Source of the DNA: an uncultured Vampirovibrio sp.
GTDB taxonomy: Bacteria > Cyanobacteriota > Vampirovibrionia > Gastranaerophilales > Gastranaerophilaceae
NCBI GenBank assembly: GCA_910583875.1
Contig: CAJTXT010000002.1
Coordinates: forward strand, 352,977-416,976
DNA: 64,000 nucleotides
Direction of reading: 5' to 3'
Shown: positions 37,538 to 46,963 of the stretch, piece after piece
Layout of the letters: the number at the start of each line of letters is the position of its first letter
Position numbering within the stretch: the first letter of the stretch is position 1
Translations under genes and position numbers: made by a program
The notes under the pieces: generated by a model
What the model was told of the DNA's origin: nothing
Databases searched by the model: none
What the model saw: only the letters and a program-made list of their open reading frames with translations

Positions 37538-38836
37538 ATGGTAGAACAAAATAAAGTAGAAGTAATAATAGTAGGAGCTGGTCCAGCTGGTGTTAGTGCG
37601 GCTATTACACTTGCACGTGCAGGCAAACAAGTTCTTCTTATAGATAGAGCAGATACAGCTGGTGATAAAAATATGTTTGGCGGCTGTATTTATGCAAAAC
37701 AAACAGCCGATATATTTCCTAAATTTTGGGAAACAGCACCTGTAGAACGAGCTATTACTGAACATAAAATTTTTATGTTAACAGATTATAATTCTACACA
37801 ATTTGCACATAGATACTCATCTAAAGGTTCGTATAAAGCATTTACTGTTCTTCGCTCTAAATGGGATAAATGGTGCGTAGAACAAGCTCAGCAAGCAGGC
37901 GTATATTTTGCACCAAAAACAGTTGTAAAAGAACTATTAATTGAAAATGGTAAAGTCGTTGGTGTCCAAACTTCTTTTGAAAAATTTTATTCTGATATCG
38001 TAATCATCGCTGATGGAGTAAATTCATTACTGGCAAAACAAATTGGTCTAAGAAATGAATTTAAAGATAAAGATTTAACTCTAAATGTAAAAGAAGTATA
38101 TAGACTTCCAAGACAACGATTAGAAGATAGATTTAACATAGATTCAGAAGACGGAATTGCTGCAAAAATAGTTGGTGGACCTTTAAAAGATATGTTTGCA
38201 ATGGGATTCCTTTATGCAAATAAAGATACTATTTCTTTAGGTTATGGCATTTCCCTTGATGAATTAAAGAAAAGCAAACTAAAACCTTACGAATTATTAG
38301 ACGAATTAAAAGAACATCCTTCAATAGCTCCATTCATAAAAGAGGCTGAATTTATAGAATATTCAGCTCACATGATACCTGAAGGAAGTTTTAATAAAAT
38401 TCCAAAAGTATATGATAACAGAGTTATGGTCGTTGGCGATGCTGCAGGATTTGTTAACAACATTCACTTTGAAGGAACTAACCTCGCAATGTTAAGCGGT
38501 AAGCTTGCCGCAGAAACAGCAATCGTTGCACTTGAAAAAGGTGATTTCTCCGCTTCAACTCTATCTTTATATTATAAAAAGTTAAAAAACAGCATAATAA
38601 TAAAAGACTTAAGAACACACAATAACACTATTTCTGTTCTAAAGAAAAATATAAAGACAATTACAACTTTATACCCGGAATTAGCAGGCATGTTTTTTGA
38701 AACACTTTCAGATGCTGACGGGATACCAAAAAGAACTAAATATCGCAAATTTTTAGCAGCGATAATAAAATCAGGCTGTATATTAAAATCCATACCGCTT
38801 GGGCTTTTTGCAATGGAGAAATGTTTAAAAAAATGA
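37538..38836 (+). CDS. fixC: FixC-like flavoprotein dehydrogenase (ETF-quinone oxidoreductase family)
   Basis: A 432-residue FAD enzyme. The N-terminal dinucleotide fold is 'VIIVGAGPAGVSAAITLARAGKQVLLIDR', with 'FGGCIYAKQT' after it and the second FAD motif 'RVMVVGDAAGFVNNIHFEGTNLAM'. The C-terminal 'KRTKYRKFLAAIIKSG' region is typical of FixC. FixC accepts electrons from the FixAB electron-transfer flavoprotein and works with FixX, whose gene overlaps its end here. No fixA or fixB lies within the window, so the partner ETF must be elsewhere or different. GAGG precedes the ATG. Confidence 0.88.
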   Translation: MVEQNKVEVIIVGAGPAGVSAAITLARAGKQVLLIDRADTAGDKNMFGGCIYAKQTADIFPKFWETAPVERAITEHKIFMLTDYNSTQFAHRYSSKGSYKAFTVLRSKWDKWCVEQAQQAGVYFAPKTVVKELLIENGKVVGVQTSFEKFYSDIVIIADGVNSLLAKQIGLRNEFKDKDLTLNVKEVYRLPRQRLEDRFNIDSEDGIAAKIVGGPLKDMFAMGFLYANKDTISLGYGISLDELKKSKLKPYELLDELKEHPSIAPFIKEAEFIEYSAHMIPEGSFNKIPKVYDNRVMVVGDAAGFVNNIHFEGTNLAMLSGKLAAETAIVALEKGDFSASTLSLYYKKLKNSIIIKDLRTHNNTISVLKKNIKTITTLYPELAGMFFETLSDADGIPKRTKYRKFLAAIIKSGCILKSIPLGLFAMEKCLKK

Positions 38837-39108
38837 ATATTAATGAAAAATTATCAAGTTTAAAATATAATAAAGCTAATGAAAGTCATTTATCAGTTGA
38901 TAATGATATCTGCATGAGATGTAATGATAAATATTGTACATTTATTTGCCCTGCAAATGTGTATGAATGGAATGAACAAAAATGTACAATGACTATCAGA
39001 TATGAAAATTGTTTGGAATGCGGTGCTTGTAAAATAGTATGTGAAAAGAAAAATATATTATGGCAATATCCAAACGCAGAATATGGAGTAAAATTTAAAA
39101 ACGGTTAA
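38821..39108 (+). CDS. fixX: FixX-like ferredoxin
   Basis: A 95-residue ferredoxin with two cluster motifs: CMRCNDKYCTFICP (C31, C34, C39, C43) and CLECGACKIVC (C64, C67, C70, C74). The pattern and the position overlapping the 3' end of fixC by 16 bases identify it as FixX. An alternative start is the ATG at 38833 (MNINEKL), four codons later. It would mediate electron exchange with FixC on the membrane. Confidence 0.88.
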   Translation: MFKKMNINEKLSSLKYNKANESHLSVDNDICMRCNDKYCTFICPANVYEWNEQKCTMTIRYENCLECGACKIVCEKKNILWQYPNAEYGVKFKNG

Positions 39109-39123
39109 TAAAGAGAGGTATTT

Positions 39124-39561
39124 ATGCGTGAAGAATACAGCAATAAACACAGAAGATGGTATGATAAAGATCCTATTTTATCACGTTCAATGAAAACACT
39201 TGAAGCTTCAGATGATGAAACTCAAATTAAAGTTGCATTAAATCTTATTAAAATTATTGTTGAACATAACTTAGCATTTAGTGAATTTACTGATGTTAAT
39301 GAAATTATTGAAGCAGTTGAAGAAGGTATGGATACACGCGCTAATTCCAGATGGTACGATATCGATAGAACTGTTAGAGCAGCTATTAATATGCTTCAAA
39401 ATTCACCTGCAGAAACTCAAAAGATTTTAGCAAAAGAAATGGCTAAAATTGTTATTGATAAAATTAAAGAAGATAGAGATGTTGAAGAATTAAAACGTGA
39501 ACTTGAAAAAGAAGAATTCTTTGATGACTCTAATGATGATTTCTATGATTCTGAAAAATAA
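39124..39561 (+). CDS. Unknown protein with an internal duplication
   Basis: A 145-residue soluble protein of unknown function. It contains two copies of one pattern: 'RRWYDKDPILSRSMKTLEASDDETQIKVALNLIKIIVE' (residues about 10-48) and 'SRWYDIDRTVRAAINMLQNSPAETQKILAKEMAKIVID' (about 78-115), written here only as markers of RWYD.D ... ETQ..A ... KI.V. An acidic tail (EEFFDDSNDDFYDSEK) follows. A strong GAGAGG ribosome site precedes the ATG. It lies between fixX and recJ on the same strand with small gaps, so it is probably co-transcribed. Confidence 0.7.
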   Translation: MREEYSNKHRRWYDKDPILSRSMKTLEASDDETQIKVALNLIKIIVEHNLAFSEFTDVNEIIEAVEEGMDTRANSRWYDIDRTVRAAINMLQNSPAETQKILAKEMAKIVIDKIKEDRDVEELKRELEKEEFFDDSNDDFYDSEK

Positions 39562-39580
39562 AACGGAATATTAATATAAA

Positions 39581-41983
39581 ATGTCTGTTCGTAAGGTTTG
39601 GAAAGTTAAAGATAATTCAATAAATAAAGAATTAGTACGCTGTTGTAATAATAACCGCGTACTTTCTGTTCTTTTAAAAAACAGAGGAATTGATACTGAA
39701 GAAAAAATTAATAAATTTTTAAATCCTTTAAAAGCAAAACTTTCAAATCCAAACGTATTTAAAGATATGGAAAAAGCTGTTAACAGAATAAAAACAGCTA
39801 TTGAAAAAAAAGAACATATTACAATTTTTGGTGATTTCGATGCAGATGGCATTACTTCCACTTCTCTTTTATATTTAGTCTTAAAAAAGATTGGGGCAGA
39901 TGTAGATTATTATATTCCGGATAGAGCAACTGAAAGTCACGGTTTAAATACAAAAGCTCTTGTACAAATTATTGCAAAAAGAAAAACAAAGCTTATTATT
40001 ACTGTGGATTGCGGAATTTCAAATTATTCAGAGGTAAATTTTGCAAATGGTTTCAAAGCTGATGTTATTATTACAGACCACCACGAAGCACCTGAAACAC
40101 TTCCTAATGCCTTTGCTATTTTAAATCCTAAAGCACAAAATTCTATTGATGAAACTCTTGATATAGAAGAAATTGAAAGTTTAAATTATTTAGCCGGTGT
40201 CGGTGTTGCCTTCAAACTTGCCTGTAAACTGCTTGAAGAATATGAATGTGAAGACTTTGTTAATGAAATTCTTCCTATTACAGCAGTTGGAACAATTGGC
40301 GATGTAGTTGAGCTGATTGGCGAAAACAGAAGCCTTGTTGCTATGGGATTAGAATTACTAAAAAACGGTAAGCATTATGGTATACAAAATATATTAAAAT
40401 CGTCAGGAATTGAAAATCCGGCAATGATTACATCTGAAAATATAGCCTTTAGCGTTGTACCTAAAATTAATGCAGCCGGTAGATTAGAATCACCTTATAC
40501 AGCATTAAAGGTATTAATATCTGATGATAAATATGAAATAAATAATGCAATAAATAACTTAAATGATTTAAACAAACTAAGACAAGAACTTTGTGATGAA
40601 ACATTTAATACTGCAAAATCAATGTATGAAAAGGATTTAAAAAATAATAGAAAAAGTATTGTATTATTTCACGAAGACTGGCATATAGGTATTATTGGAA
40701 TAGTAGCTTCAAAATTACTTGAAACCTACAACAAACCTGTATTTTTAATGACAAAAGATGCTAATAAACCTAATATAATCCGCTGTTCTTGCAGAAGCAT
40801 TCCAGACTTAAATGTTCATTCTGTATTATCAACACATAAAGACCTATTTGAAGGTTTTGGTGGTCATAAAATGGCGGCTGGTTTTTCTTTTGATGAAACA
40901 AAAATCACATTTGAGAAATTTAAGTCATTACTTAATCAAACAATTGAAGAATTTTCTCAAAATATTGATTTTAACACAATCTCCATTGATGCAGATATGG
41001 AAATTAATCCAGAAGATATTTCTCTTGAAACAGTAGAATTAATAGATAAAATGCAACCATTTGGAGCAGCAAACCCATCACCTTTATTTATTTTAAATAA
41101 AGCTAAACTGGAAAATTTTAGAATGATGGGACAAAATAACAATCACTTAAAGATGTTTGTTTCGAAAGATAATTGCACTCCAATTGAATGCGTAAAATGG
41201 AATTATCCAGATTTTAATCTACCTTTAAATACAGATGTTGATTTATTATTCTCTATGAAAATCAATAACTTTAATAATATAACCTCAGTTCAATTAATGG
41301 TAGAAGATATTCATAGTGAACTATTAGATAAACAAAATAAATCTAACGAAATCAAGATTTTAGATCATAGAAAAAAAACAAATATTCTAATGCAAGTATT
41401 AGATTTTGTAATTTCTACAAAAAAAACAACTGCAATATTTATTGAAAATCTATCATTAATCAAACAATTAAAATTGCCAGATGAAATCAAAGAAAAAACA
41501 TTTTCATTAGACAATATTCCAAGCGATATTGAACAATTAATGTTTTTTGAAATACCAACATCACAACAAGATTTTTACAATATTATTAAAAAGACGAATG
41601 CAAATATTGTTCATTTAATGAATTTTGATTCTAACGAAATTACAGTAGATAATTTAATTATAAAATTATCCGGAATGATAAAGTATGCTATTTCCAGCTT
41701 AAATGGAATTGTTAATATAAAACGAGCAGCAAAGGCACTAAGTGTATCTGATGATACTATAGAATGCACCCTTACTATGTTTGAAAATATAGAAATGATA
41801 GATTTAAACAAAGTTGATGAATATAATTACAAAATAACATATCTTCACCCTTTAGAATTATCTAAAGTAAAACAAAATGATATGATTACAGATTTAGAAA
41901 ATCAAATAATAGAAATAAATAAATTTCGAGAATTCTATATAAATTCATCAACAGATATTATAAAAGAAGAAATAAAAGGTTAA
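39581..41983 (+). CDS. recJ: Single-strand DNA exonuclease RecJ
   Basis: An 800-residue 5'-3' ssDNA exonuclease. DHH phosphoesterase motifs are visible: 'IFGDFDADGITSTSLLY' (motif I/II), 'TVDCGISNY', 'ITDHHEAPE' (DHH motif), and the DHHA1 segment 'CRSIPDLNVHSVLSTHKDLFEGFGGHKMAAGFSF' with the GGH motif. The C-terminal 230 residues extend past the usual RecJ core (about 560-580 in E. coli), with a region resembling an added regulatory or wHTH domain ('GIVNIKRAAKALSVSDDTIECTLTMFENI'). Long RecJ forms are common in Gram-positive and cyanobacterial lineages. A radical SAM gene begins 4 bases after its stop. Confidence 0.92.
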   Translation: MSVRKVWKVKDNSINKELVRCCNNNRVLSVLLKNRGIDTEEKINKFLNPLKAKLSNPNVFKDMEKAVNRIKTAIEKKEHITIFGDFDADGITSTSLLYLVLKKIGADVDYYIPDRATESHGLNTKALVQIIAKRKTKLIITVDCGISNYSEVNFANGFKADVIITDHHEAPETLPNAFAILNPKAQNSIDETLDIEEIESLNYLAGVGVAFKLACKLLEEYECEDFVNEILPITAVGTIGDVVELIGENRSLVAMGLELLKNGKHYGIQNILKSSGIENPAMITSENIAFSVVPKINAAGRLESPYTALKVLISDDKYEINNAINNLNDLNKLRQELCDETFNTAKSMYEKDLKNNRKSIVLFHEDWHIGIIGIVASKLLETYNKPVFLMTKDANKPNIIRCSCRSIPDLNVHSVLSTHKDLFEGFGGHKMAAGFSFDETKITFEKFKSLLNQTIEEFSQNIDFNTISIDADMEINPEDISLETVELIDKMQPFGAANPSPLFILNKAKLENFRMMGQNNNHLKMFVSKDNCTPIECVKWNYPDFNLPLNTDVDLLFSMKINNFNNITSVQLMVEDIHSELLDKQNKSNEIKILDHRKKTNILMQVLDFVISTKKTTAIFIENLSLIKQLKLPDEIKEKTFSLDNIPSDIEQLMFFEIPTSQQDFYNIIKKTNANIVHLMNFDSNEITVDNLIIKLSGMIKYAISSLNGIVNIKRAAKALSVSDDTIECTLTMFENIEMIDLNKVDEYNYKITYLHPLELSKVKQNDMITDLENQIIEINKFREFYINSSTDIIKEEIKG

Positions 41984-41987
41984 AAAG

Positions 41988-42950
41988 TTGGGAGAAACAT
42001 ATAAAAGTTGCTATTGGATTACATCAGGACTTCACTTCGAAAGAAGAGAAGTGAGATTTTGCTGTTATGAATATCTTCATTCAAACAAAAAAAATATATT
42101 AATTCCTAACTATTCCGGAGAAAAAATTGACTATGAAAGAATCTTTCAAATAAGAGATAAATATAAAAACCAAGCGAAAAATAATAATTTATGTGAAAGT
42201 TGTAAAGACTGTATTTATCTTGAAGAAAAAGAATGGAGTAATGAAAATTATTTTGATCATTTTATTTTTAATCATTGGTTGAAATGTAATGCTAAGTGCA
42301 TATATTGCTATCAACCAAACTTACCTTCAAAAGATAGAAAAATTTATTACAAAGTTTTTCCCCTTTTGAAAGATATGAGAAAAAACAATCTTTTAAAAGG
42401 AACTCATGAGTCTGCAGTAGTTTTTGGCGGTGGTGAACCAGTTATATTAAATGAATTTAATAAAATGCTTAATTTATTTGCCGAAGAAAATTTTAAAAAC
42501 ATTAGAGTTAATTCAAATGGTATAAAATTTTCACCTGTTCTTTTTCAATTATTAAAAGATGGTTATGCAAGTATAGTTATTTCACCTGATTCAGGTTCTA
42601 AAGATATGTACGAAAGAATTAAAAGAGTAAAAGCATTTAATGTAGTTTGGAAAAATATAAATAAATATGCGATTGCGAATACAAAGAATATAAAAATAAA
42701 ATATATCATTATTCCTGGAATTAATGACTCAACACAAGAAATTGATAACTTCTTTTCATTAATCAAATGTACAAATATACAATCTGTTGCATTAAGCATT
42801 GAAACTAATTGGTATGAAAGACATTATCCCAATTTTCCAAAACAAACATATTATATTCTTGACTATTTTAAAGAAAAAGCAAATTTATTAAATTTAGATA
42901 TTGAACTATATTGTGAAGCAATTGGTGTATATAAACAGAGGAAGGATTAA
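41988..42950 (+). CDS. Radical SAM protein with N-terminal Cys cluster (paralogue 1)
   Basis: A 320-residue enzyme. The radical SAM Cys triad is C100, C104 and C107 (CNAKCIYC), unusually far from the N-terminus for a small enzyme, followed by 'VVFGGGEPVILNEF'. Before it lies a conserved Cys set (C8, C25-C26, and C69, C72, C75 in CESCKDCIYLEEKEW) that is shared with the next gene and could bind an extra Fe-S cluster. There is no C-terminal SPASM domain. The start is TTG, 8 bases after AAAGG. The protein is 6 bases ahead of its paralogue. I cannot assign a substrate; a precursor-like ORF is not visible next to it. Confidence 0.75.
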   Translation: MGETYKSCYWITSGLHFERREVRFCCYEYLHSNKKNILIPNYSGEKIDYERIFQIRDKYKNQAKNNNLCESCKDCIYLEEKEWSNENYFDHFIFNHWLKCNAKCIYCYQPNLPSKDRKIYYKVFPLLKDMRKNNLLKGTHESAVVFGGGEPVILNEFNKMLNLFAEENFKNIRVNSNGIKFSPVLFQLLKDGYASIVISPDSGSKDMYERIKRVKAFNVVWKNINKYAIANTKNIKIKYIIIPGINDSTQEIDNFFSLIKCTNIQSVALSIETNWYERHYPNFPKQTYYILDYFKEKANLLNLDIELYCEAIGVYKQRKD

Positions 42951-42955
42951 AAGTA

Positions 42956-43933
42956 ATGTTCTTTTTCAATAAAAAGAAGGAAACAACATACATAAGCTGT
43001 GATTTGATTGAACACGGTCTTGATTTTTTTACTGATAGTATTAATTTTTGCTGCAGGATACCACCAACTGAAAATGGTTACAAAAAATTATTAGAAAAAT
43101 ACAATGGTGAATTAATTGATTGGAAAAATTTCTTCAAGATAAAAAGAAATTATAGAAATCAAATGAAAAAAGGAAATATTGTTCCAGAATGCAAAAATTG
43201 TATATATTTGCAAGAAAAAGAATGGGATAATGAAGATTACATATCATTTATAAATTTCAACAATTGGACAATTTGCAATGAACATTGCGTGTATTGTTGG
43301 TTAAATGACAAAGATAAACCACATCAAATACAATACAATGTATTTCCTGCAATTAAAGATATGGCAGAAAAAGGCTATTTAAAAAAAGGCGGACATATTA
43401 CAATTGCAGGCGGTGAACCTTGTGTTGCACCTGAATTTAATGACTTACTTGCATTGTTTCTTGAGTATGACTTAAATCCTATCCGTGTTTTGACAAATGC
43501 AAGTATTTATAGTGAAGTTCTTAAAAACGGTATTGCTTCAGGTAATGTAAATACTGTTATTTCTGTTGATTCAGGCACAAGAGAAACATTTATTAAAGTT
43601 AAAAGATTTGATTATTACGATAAAGTTTGGGAAAACATAAAAAAGTATGCACAGGTTCAACCTCAATCAGATAGAGTTAAAACTAAATTTATTCTTATTC
43701 CAAACGTAAATGACACAAAAGAAGAAATTGATGCGTGGATAAATAAATCAATTGAATGCGGTGTAAAACATCTTGCTTTTGATGTTGAGATGATGTGGTA
43801 CAACGAAAACAAAGACAATATTCCGCAATATATTTATGATTTAGTAAAATACACACTTGATAAAATAAAAGAAAAGAACCTTGATATTGAATTAATAGAC
43901 AGAGGAGTTATTTTATCAAAAGAGATAAATTAA
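42956..43933 (+). CDS. Radical SAM protein with N-terminal Cys cluster (paralogue 2)
   Basis: A 325-residue paralogue of the preceding gene: same order of C15, C32-C33, C79-C82 (CKNCIYLQEKEW), then the radical SAM triad C107, C111, C114 (CNEHCVYC) and 'ITIAGGEPCVAPEF'. Shared 'SC...GL.F....I.FCC' and 'CIYL.EKEW' blocks show recent common ancestry, and the two genes are a tandem duplication that has since diverged. A strong AGGAAGGA ribosome site precedes the ATG. The two may work as a heterodimer or on related substrates. The role is unknown. Confidence 0.75.
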   Translation: MFFFNKKKETTYISCDLIEHGLDFFTDSINFCCRIPPTENGYKKLLEKYNGELIDWKNFFKIKRNYRNQMKKGNIVPECKNCIYLQEKEWDNEDYISFINFNNWTICNEHCVYCWLNDKDKPHQIQYNVFPAIKDMAEKGYLKKGGHITIAGGEPCVAPEFNDLLALFLEYDLNPIRVLTNASIYSEVLKNGIASGNVNTVISVDSGTRETFIKVKRFDYYDKVWENIKKYAQVQPQSDRVKTKFILIPNVNDTKEEIDAWINKSIECGVKHLAFDVEMMWYNENKDNIPQYIYDLVKYTLDKIKEKNLDIELIDRGVILSKEIN

Positions 43934-43995
43934 ACTTTTGTCTAATTCTTTTTAATGAAAGATATGTTATCTTTTAAAAGAAGGAGACAAATATT

Positions 43996-44340
43996 ATGAA
44001 TATGATTTTAAAATGGATACTTTTTGCGCTTTTAATTATGTTTATTGCTTGGGTTATTCCGGGAATAACAATTACTGGTTTCTTAAGTGCATTATTCGTT
44101 GTTGTTATTTTAAGTGTTGTTAATTTATTAATACGTCCATTAGTAAATTTAATTTCTTTACCTTTAAATGTAATAACACTTGGAATATTTAGTTTGATTA
44201 TTAATGCTTTATTATTTTTATTAGTAGCAAAATTCTCACCCGGATTCCATATAGACGGATTCTGGAGCGGATTTTTCGGCGCATTAATTTTATCAGTATT
44301 TACTCCATTAATAGATAAAATTAATCTACATAGAAACTAG
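43996..44340 (+). CDS. Four-helix membrane protein (phage holin 4_2-like family)
   Basis: A 114-residue protein that is almost all membrane: four hydrophobic helices with 'NLLIRPLVNLISLPLNVITLGIFSLIINALLFLLVA' in the centre, the signature of the Phage_holin_4_2 (YvlD-like) family. The name is historical; most members are chromosomal, and no prophage genes surround this one. The ribosome site is GGAG. It ends at a bidirectional terminator. Confidence 0.85.
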   Translation: MNMILKWILFALLIMFIAWVIPGITITGFLSALFVVVILSVVNLLIRPLVNLISLPLNVITLGIFSLIINALLFLLVAKFSPGFHIDGFWSGFFGALILSVFTPLIDKINLHRN

Positions 44341-44354
44341 TTTTTTCTGAACAT

Positions 44355-44388
44355 AAAAAGACCGCTTTAATACTAAGCGGTCTTTCCG
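44355..44388. terminator. Bidirectional intrinsic terminator
   Basis: AAAGACCGCTT and AAGCGGTCTTT form an 11-bp stem around a seven-base AT loop, between the convergent holin-like gene and leuS. The T-runs are short (TTT), so efficiency may be moderate. Confidence 0.8.
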
Positions 44389-44400
44389 TATATTTATTAA

Positions 44401-46887
44401 CTATTTAACAACAATATTAACAAGTTTACCGGGAACAACAATAACTTTTACAATTTGTTTTCCAGCTGTAAGTTCTTGTATTCTTGCACTGCCTAATGCA
44501 GCTTTTTCAAGTTCTTCTTTAGAAGATTCAGCATCAACTTCAATCTTATCTTTTACTTTGCCGTTAATTTGTGCAACTAAAGTAATTTTACTTGTCTTAG
44601 CAAGAGCTTCTTCATATTTAGGCCATTCAAGTTTATGAACAGAATCTTTTCCACCTAAGCCTTCATATATTTCTTCTGCAAAGTGAGGAAGAACAGGTGC
44701 AAGAAGTTTTAAGAAGGTTATTACTGCATAGCTAAATACCATCTTGTCTTCATCATTAAATTCTGTTTTTGCATTTAAATAATCATAAACAACATTTGTA
44801 AATTCTCTATATTTTGAAATAACAGTATTAAATTGGAATTCATTCGCAATATCTTGAGAAATTTTCTTAATTGTCATATGAACTTCTCTTACAAAGTCAT
44901 TATTTTCTCTTGATAGTGAAGAAACTTCCGGTAGTTTGTAATCTAAAACAATGTTGTCTTGATTGCTGCTATAGATTTTCCATAATCTGTTTAAGAATTT
45001 ATAACAGCCTTCAACACCTGCATCAGACCAGTCAAAATCTCTATTTGGCGGTGAATCTGAAAGAATAAATAATCTTGCAGTATCTGCACCATAATTTCTA
45101 AAGATTTCATCAGGATCTACTGTATTACCTTTTGATTTAGACATTTTAGAACCGTCTTTTAATACCATACCTTGTGTTAGCAAGTTTTTAAACGGCTCAT
45201 CAATATTTATAATACCTAAATCGCGAAGCGCTTTAGTGAAAAATCTTGAATACAACAAGTGTAATATAGCATGTTCAATACCGCCGACATATTGGTCAAT
45301 TGGTGCCCAGTAATGAAGAATATCTTTATCAAACGGAGCATCATTATTTCTTGCGTCTGTATAACGATAGAAATACCAGTTAGAACACATAAATGTATCC
45401 ATAGTATCTGTTTCACGCTCTGCAGGACCACCGCATATTGGGCAAGTTGTATGTTTGAAGGTTTCAGATGTTGCAACCGGTGATTTACCTTTTACGCTGA
45501 AGTCAACATCTTCCGGTAATAGTACAGGTAAGTCTTTTTCATCAACCGGAACTGTTCCGCATTTTGGACAATATACAACTGGTATTGGAGTACCCCAATA
45601 TCTTTGGCGAGAAATTAACCAGTCACGTAATCTAAATTGAACTTTAGCTTCACCAAATCCGCCTTTAACAGCTTTATCAATAATAGCTTGTTTTGCAGCT
45701 TCATTTTCTAATCCGTTGCAATCTTCTGAATTAACAAGCACGCCTTTTTCTGTATATGCTTCTGTTAATTCAGTTAAAGGATTTTCAGGATTTTGAATAA
45801 CTATTTTTAATGGCAAATTATATTTTTTAGCAAAAGCAAAGTCACGTTCATCATGTGCGGGAACTGCCATAACAGCACCCGTACCATATTCTGCTAAAGC
45901 ATAATCAGCTGTCCAAATTGGGAATTCTTCACCATTTAATGGATTAATCAAATGTGTACCTAAAGGCACCCCAGTTTTAATTCTTTCAGTTGAAAGTCTT
46001 TCAATTTCAGTCATTTTTCTTGCATTTTGACGATATGATTCAACTGCTTCTTTATTTTCAGGAGTTGTAAGCTTTTCAATATCTTTATATTCAGGCGCAA
46101 CAACTAAATAAGTAATACCATAAGCAGTATCAGGTCTTGTAGTATAAACAGGAACTTCCAAACCTTCTACTTCTTTAACTTTAAATCTTAAAATAGCACC
46201 TTGAGAACGGTCAATCCAATTTTTTTGCATTGTTTTAACACTATCCGGCCAACCTTCAAGCTTGTTAATATCGTCTAAAAGTTCTTGAGCATAATCTGTA
46301 ATTTTTAAGAACCATTGAGATAAATATTTTTTCTCAACTTCTCCGTCACATCTCCAGCATTTACCGTCAATTACCTGCTCATTAGCAAGAACAGTAGCAC
46401 AATTATTACACCAGTTTACAGCAGCTTCTTTTTTATAAGCTAAACCTTTTTTAAACATTTGAATAAAGAAATATTGAGTCCACTTGTAATATTCAGGCAA
46501 GCAGGTTGTAACTTCTCTATCCCAATCAACCATAAGCCCAAGTTCTTTTAATTGCTGTTTCATATAAGCAATGTTATCTAATGTCCATTTTTTAGGATTT
46601 GCACCATGTTGAATAGCTGCATTTTCAGCAGGAAGACCAAAGCTATCCCAACCCATTGGATGTAAAACATTGAAACCATTCATTCTTTTATAACGGGCAA
46701 TAACGTCTGAAATAGTATAATTTCTAACATGTCCCATATGTAATTTACCGGATGGATAAGGAAGCATAGAAAGAATATAATATTTCTCTTTATCAAAATC
46801 GTTATTTACTTTGTTTAATTGAGTATCATCCCAATGTTTCTGCCATTTTTTTTCAATCTCTTGAGGATAGTATTTATCTTTAATCAC
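44401..46887 (-). CDS. leuS: Leucyl-tRNA synthetase
   Basis: An 828-residue class I synthetase. The HIGH motif appears as 'MLPYPSGKLHMGHVRNYT', the editing domain carries 'TTRPDTAYGITYLVVAPEY' and 'VPAHDERDFAFA', a zinc-like ribbon is 'CPKCGTVPVDE ... CPICGGPAER', and the KMSKS loop is 'KDGSKMSKSKGNTVDP'. The C-terminal anticodon and tRNA-binding region is complete. The start is GTG at 46887 with AGGAG nine bases upstream. Length matches bacterial LeuS. Monocistronic. Confidence 0.97.
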   Translation of the reverse strand: MIKDKYYPQEIEKKWQKHWDDTQLNKVNNDFDKEKYYILSMLPYPSGKLHMGHVRNYTISDVIARYKRMNGFNVLHPMGWDSFGLPAENAAIQHGANPKKWTLDNIAYMKQQLKELGLMVDWDREVTTCLPEYYKWTQYFFIQMFKKGLAYKKEAAVNWCNNCATVLANEQVIDGKCWRCDGEVEKKYLSQWFLKITDYAQELLDDINKLEGWPDSVKTMQKNWIDRSQGAILRFKVKEVEGLEVPVYTTRPDTAYGITYLVVAPEYKDIEKLTTPENKEAVESYRQNARKMTEIERLSTERIKTGVPLGTHLINPLNGEEFPIWTADYALAEYGTGAVMAVPAHDERDFAFAKKYNLPLKIVIQNPENPLTELTEAYTEKGVLVNSEDCNGLENEAAKQAIIDKAVKGGFGEAKVQFRLRDWLISRQRYWGTPIPVVYCPKCGTVPVDEKDLPVLLPEDVDFSVKGKSPVATSETFKHTTCPICGGPAERETDTMDTFMCSNWYFYRYTDARNNDAPFDKDILHYWAPIDQYVGGIEHAILHLLYSRFFTKALRDLGIINIDEPFKNLLTQGMVLKDGSKMSKSKGNTVDPDEIFRNYGADTARLFILSDSPPNRDFDWSDAGVEGCYKFLNRLWKIYSSNQDNIVLDYKLPEVSSLSRENNDFVREVHMTIKKISQDIANEFQFNTVISKYREFTNVVYDYLNAKTEFNDEDKMVFSYAVITFLKLLAPVLPHFAEEIYEGLGGKDSVHKLEWPKYEEALAKTSKITLVAQINGKVKDKIEVDAESSKEELEKAALGSARIQELTAGKQIVKVIVVPGKLVNIVVK

Positions 46888-46963
46888 TATAATGTACTCC
46901 TGCTATTCTTACATATAAAATTATAATCTAAACATGTAAAACAGCATAGGAAAGTATTAGAGA

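Noticed and set aside
43996-44340. Holin-like protein considered as a prophage remnant.
   Set aside because: The family is mostly chromosomal and no phage structural, lysis or integrase gene is nearby.
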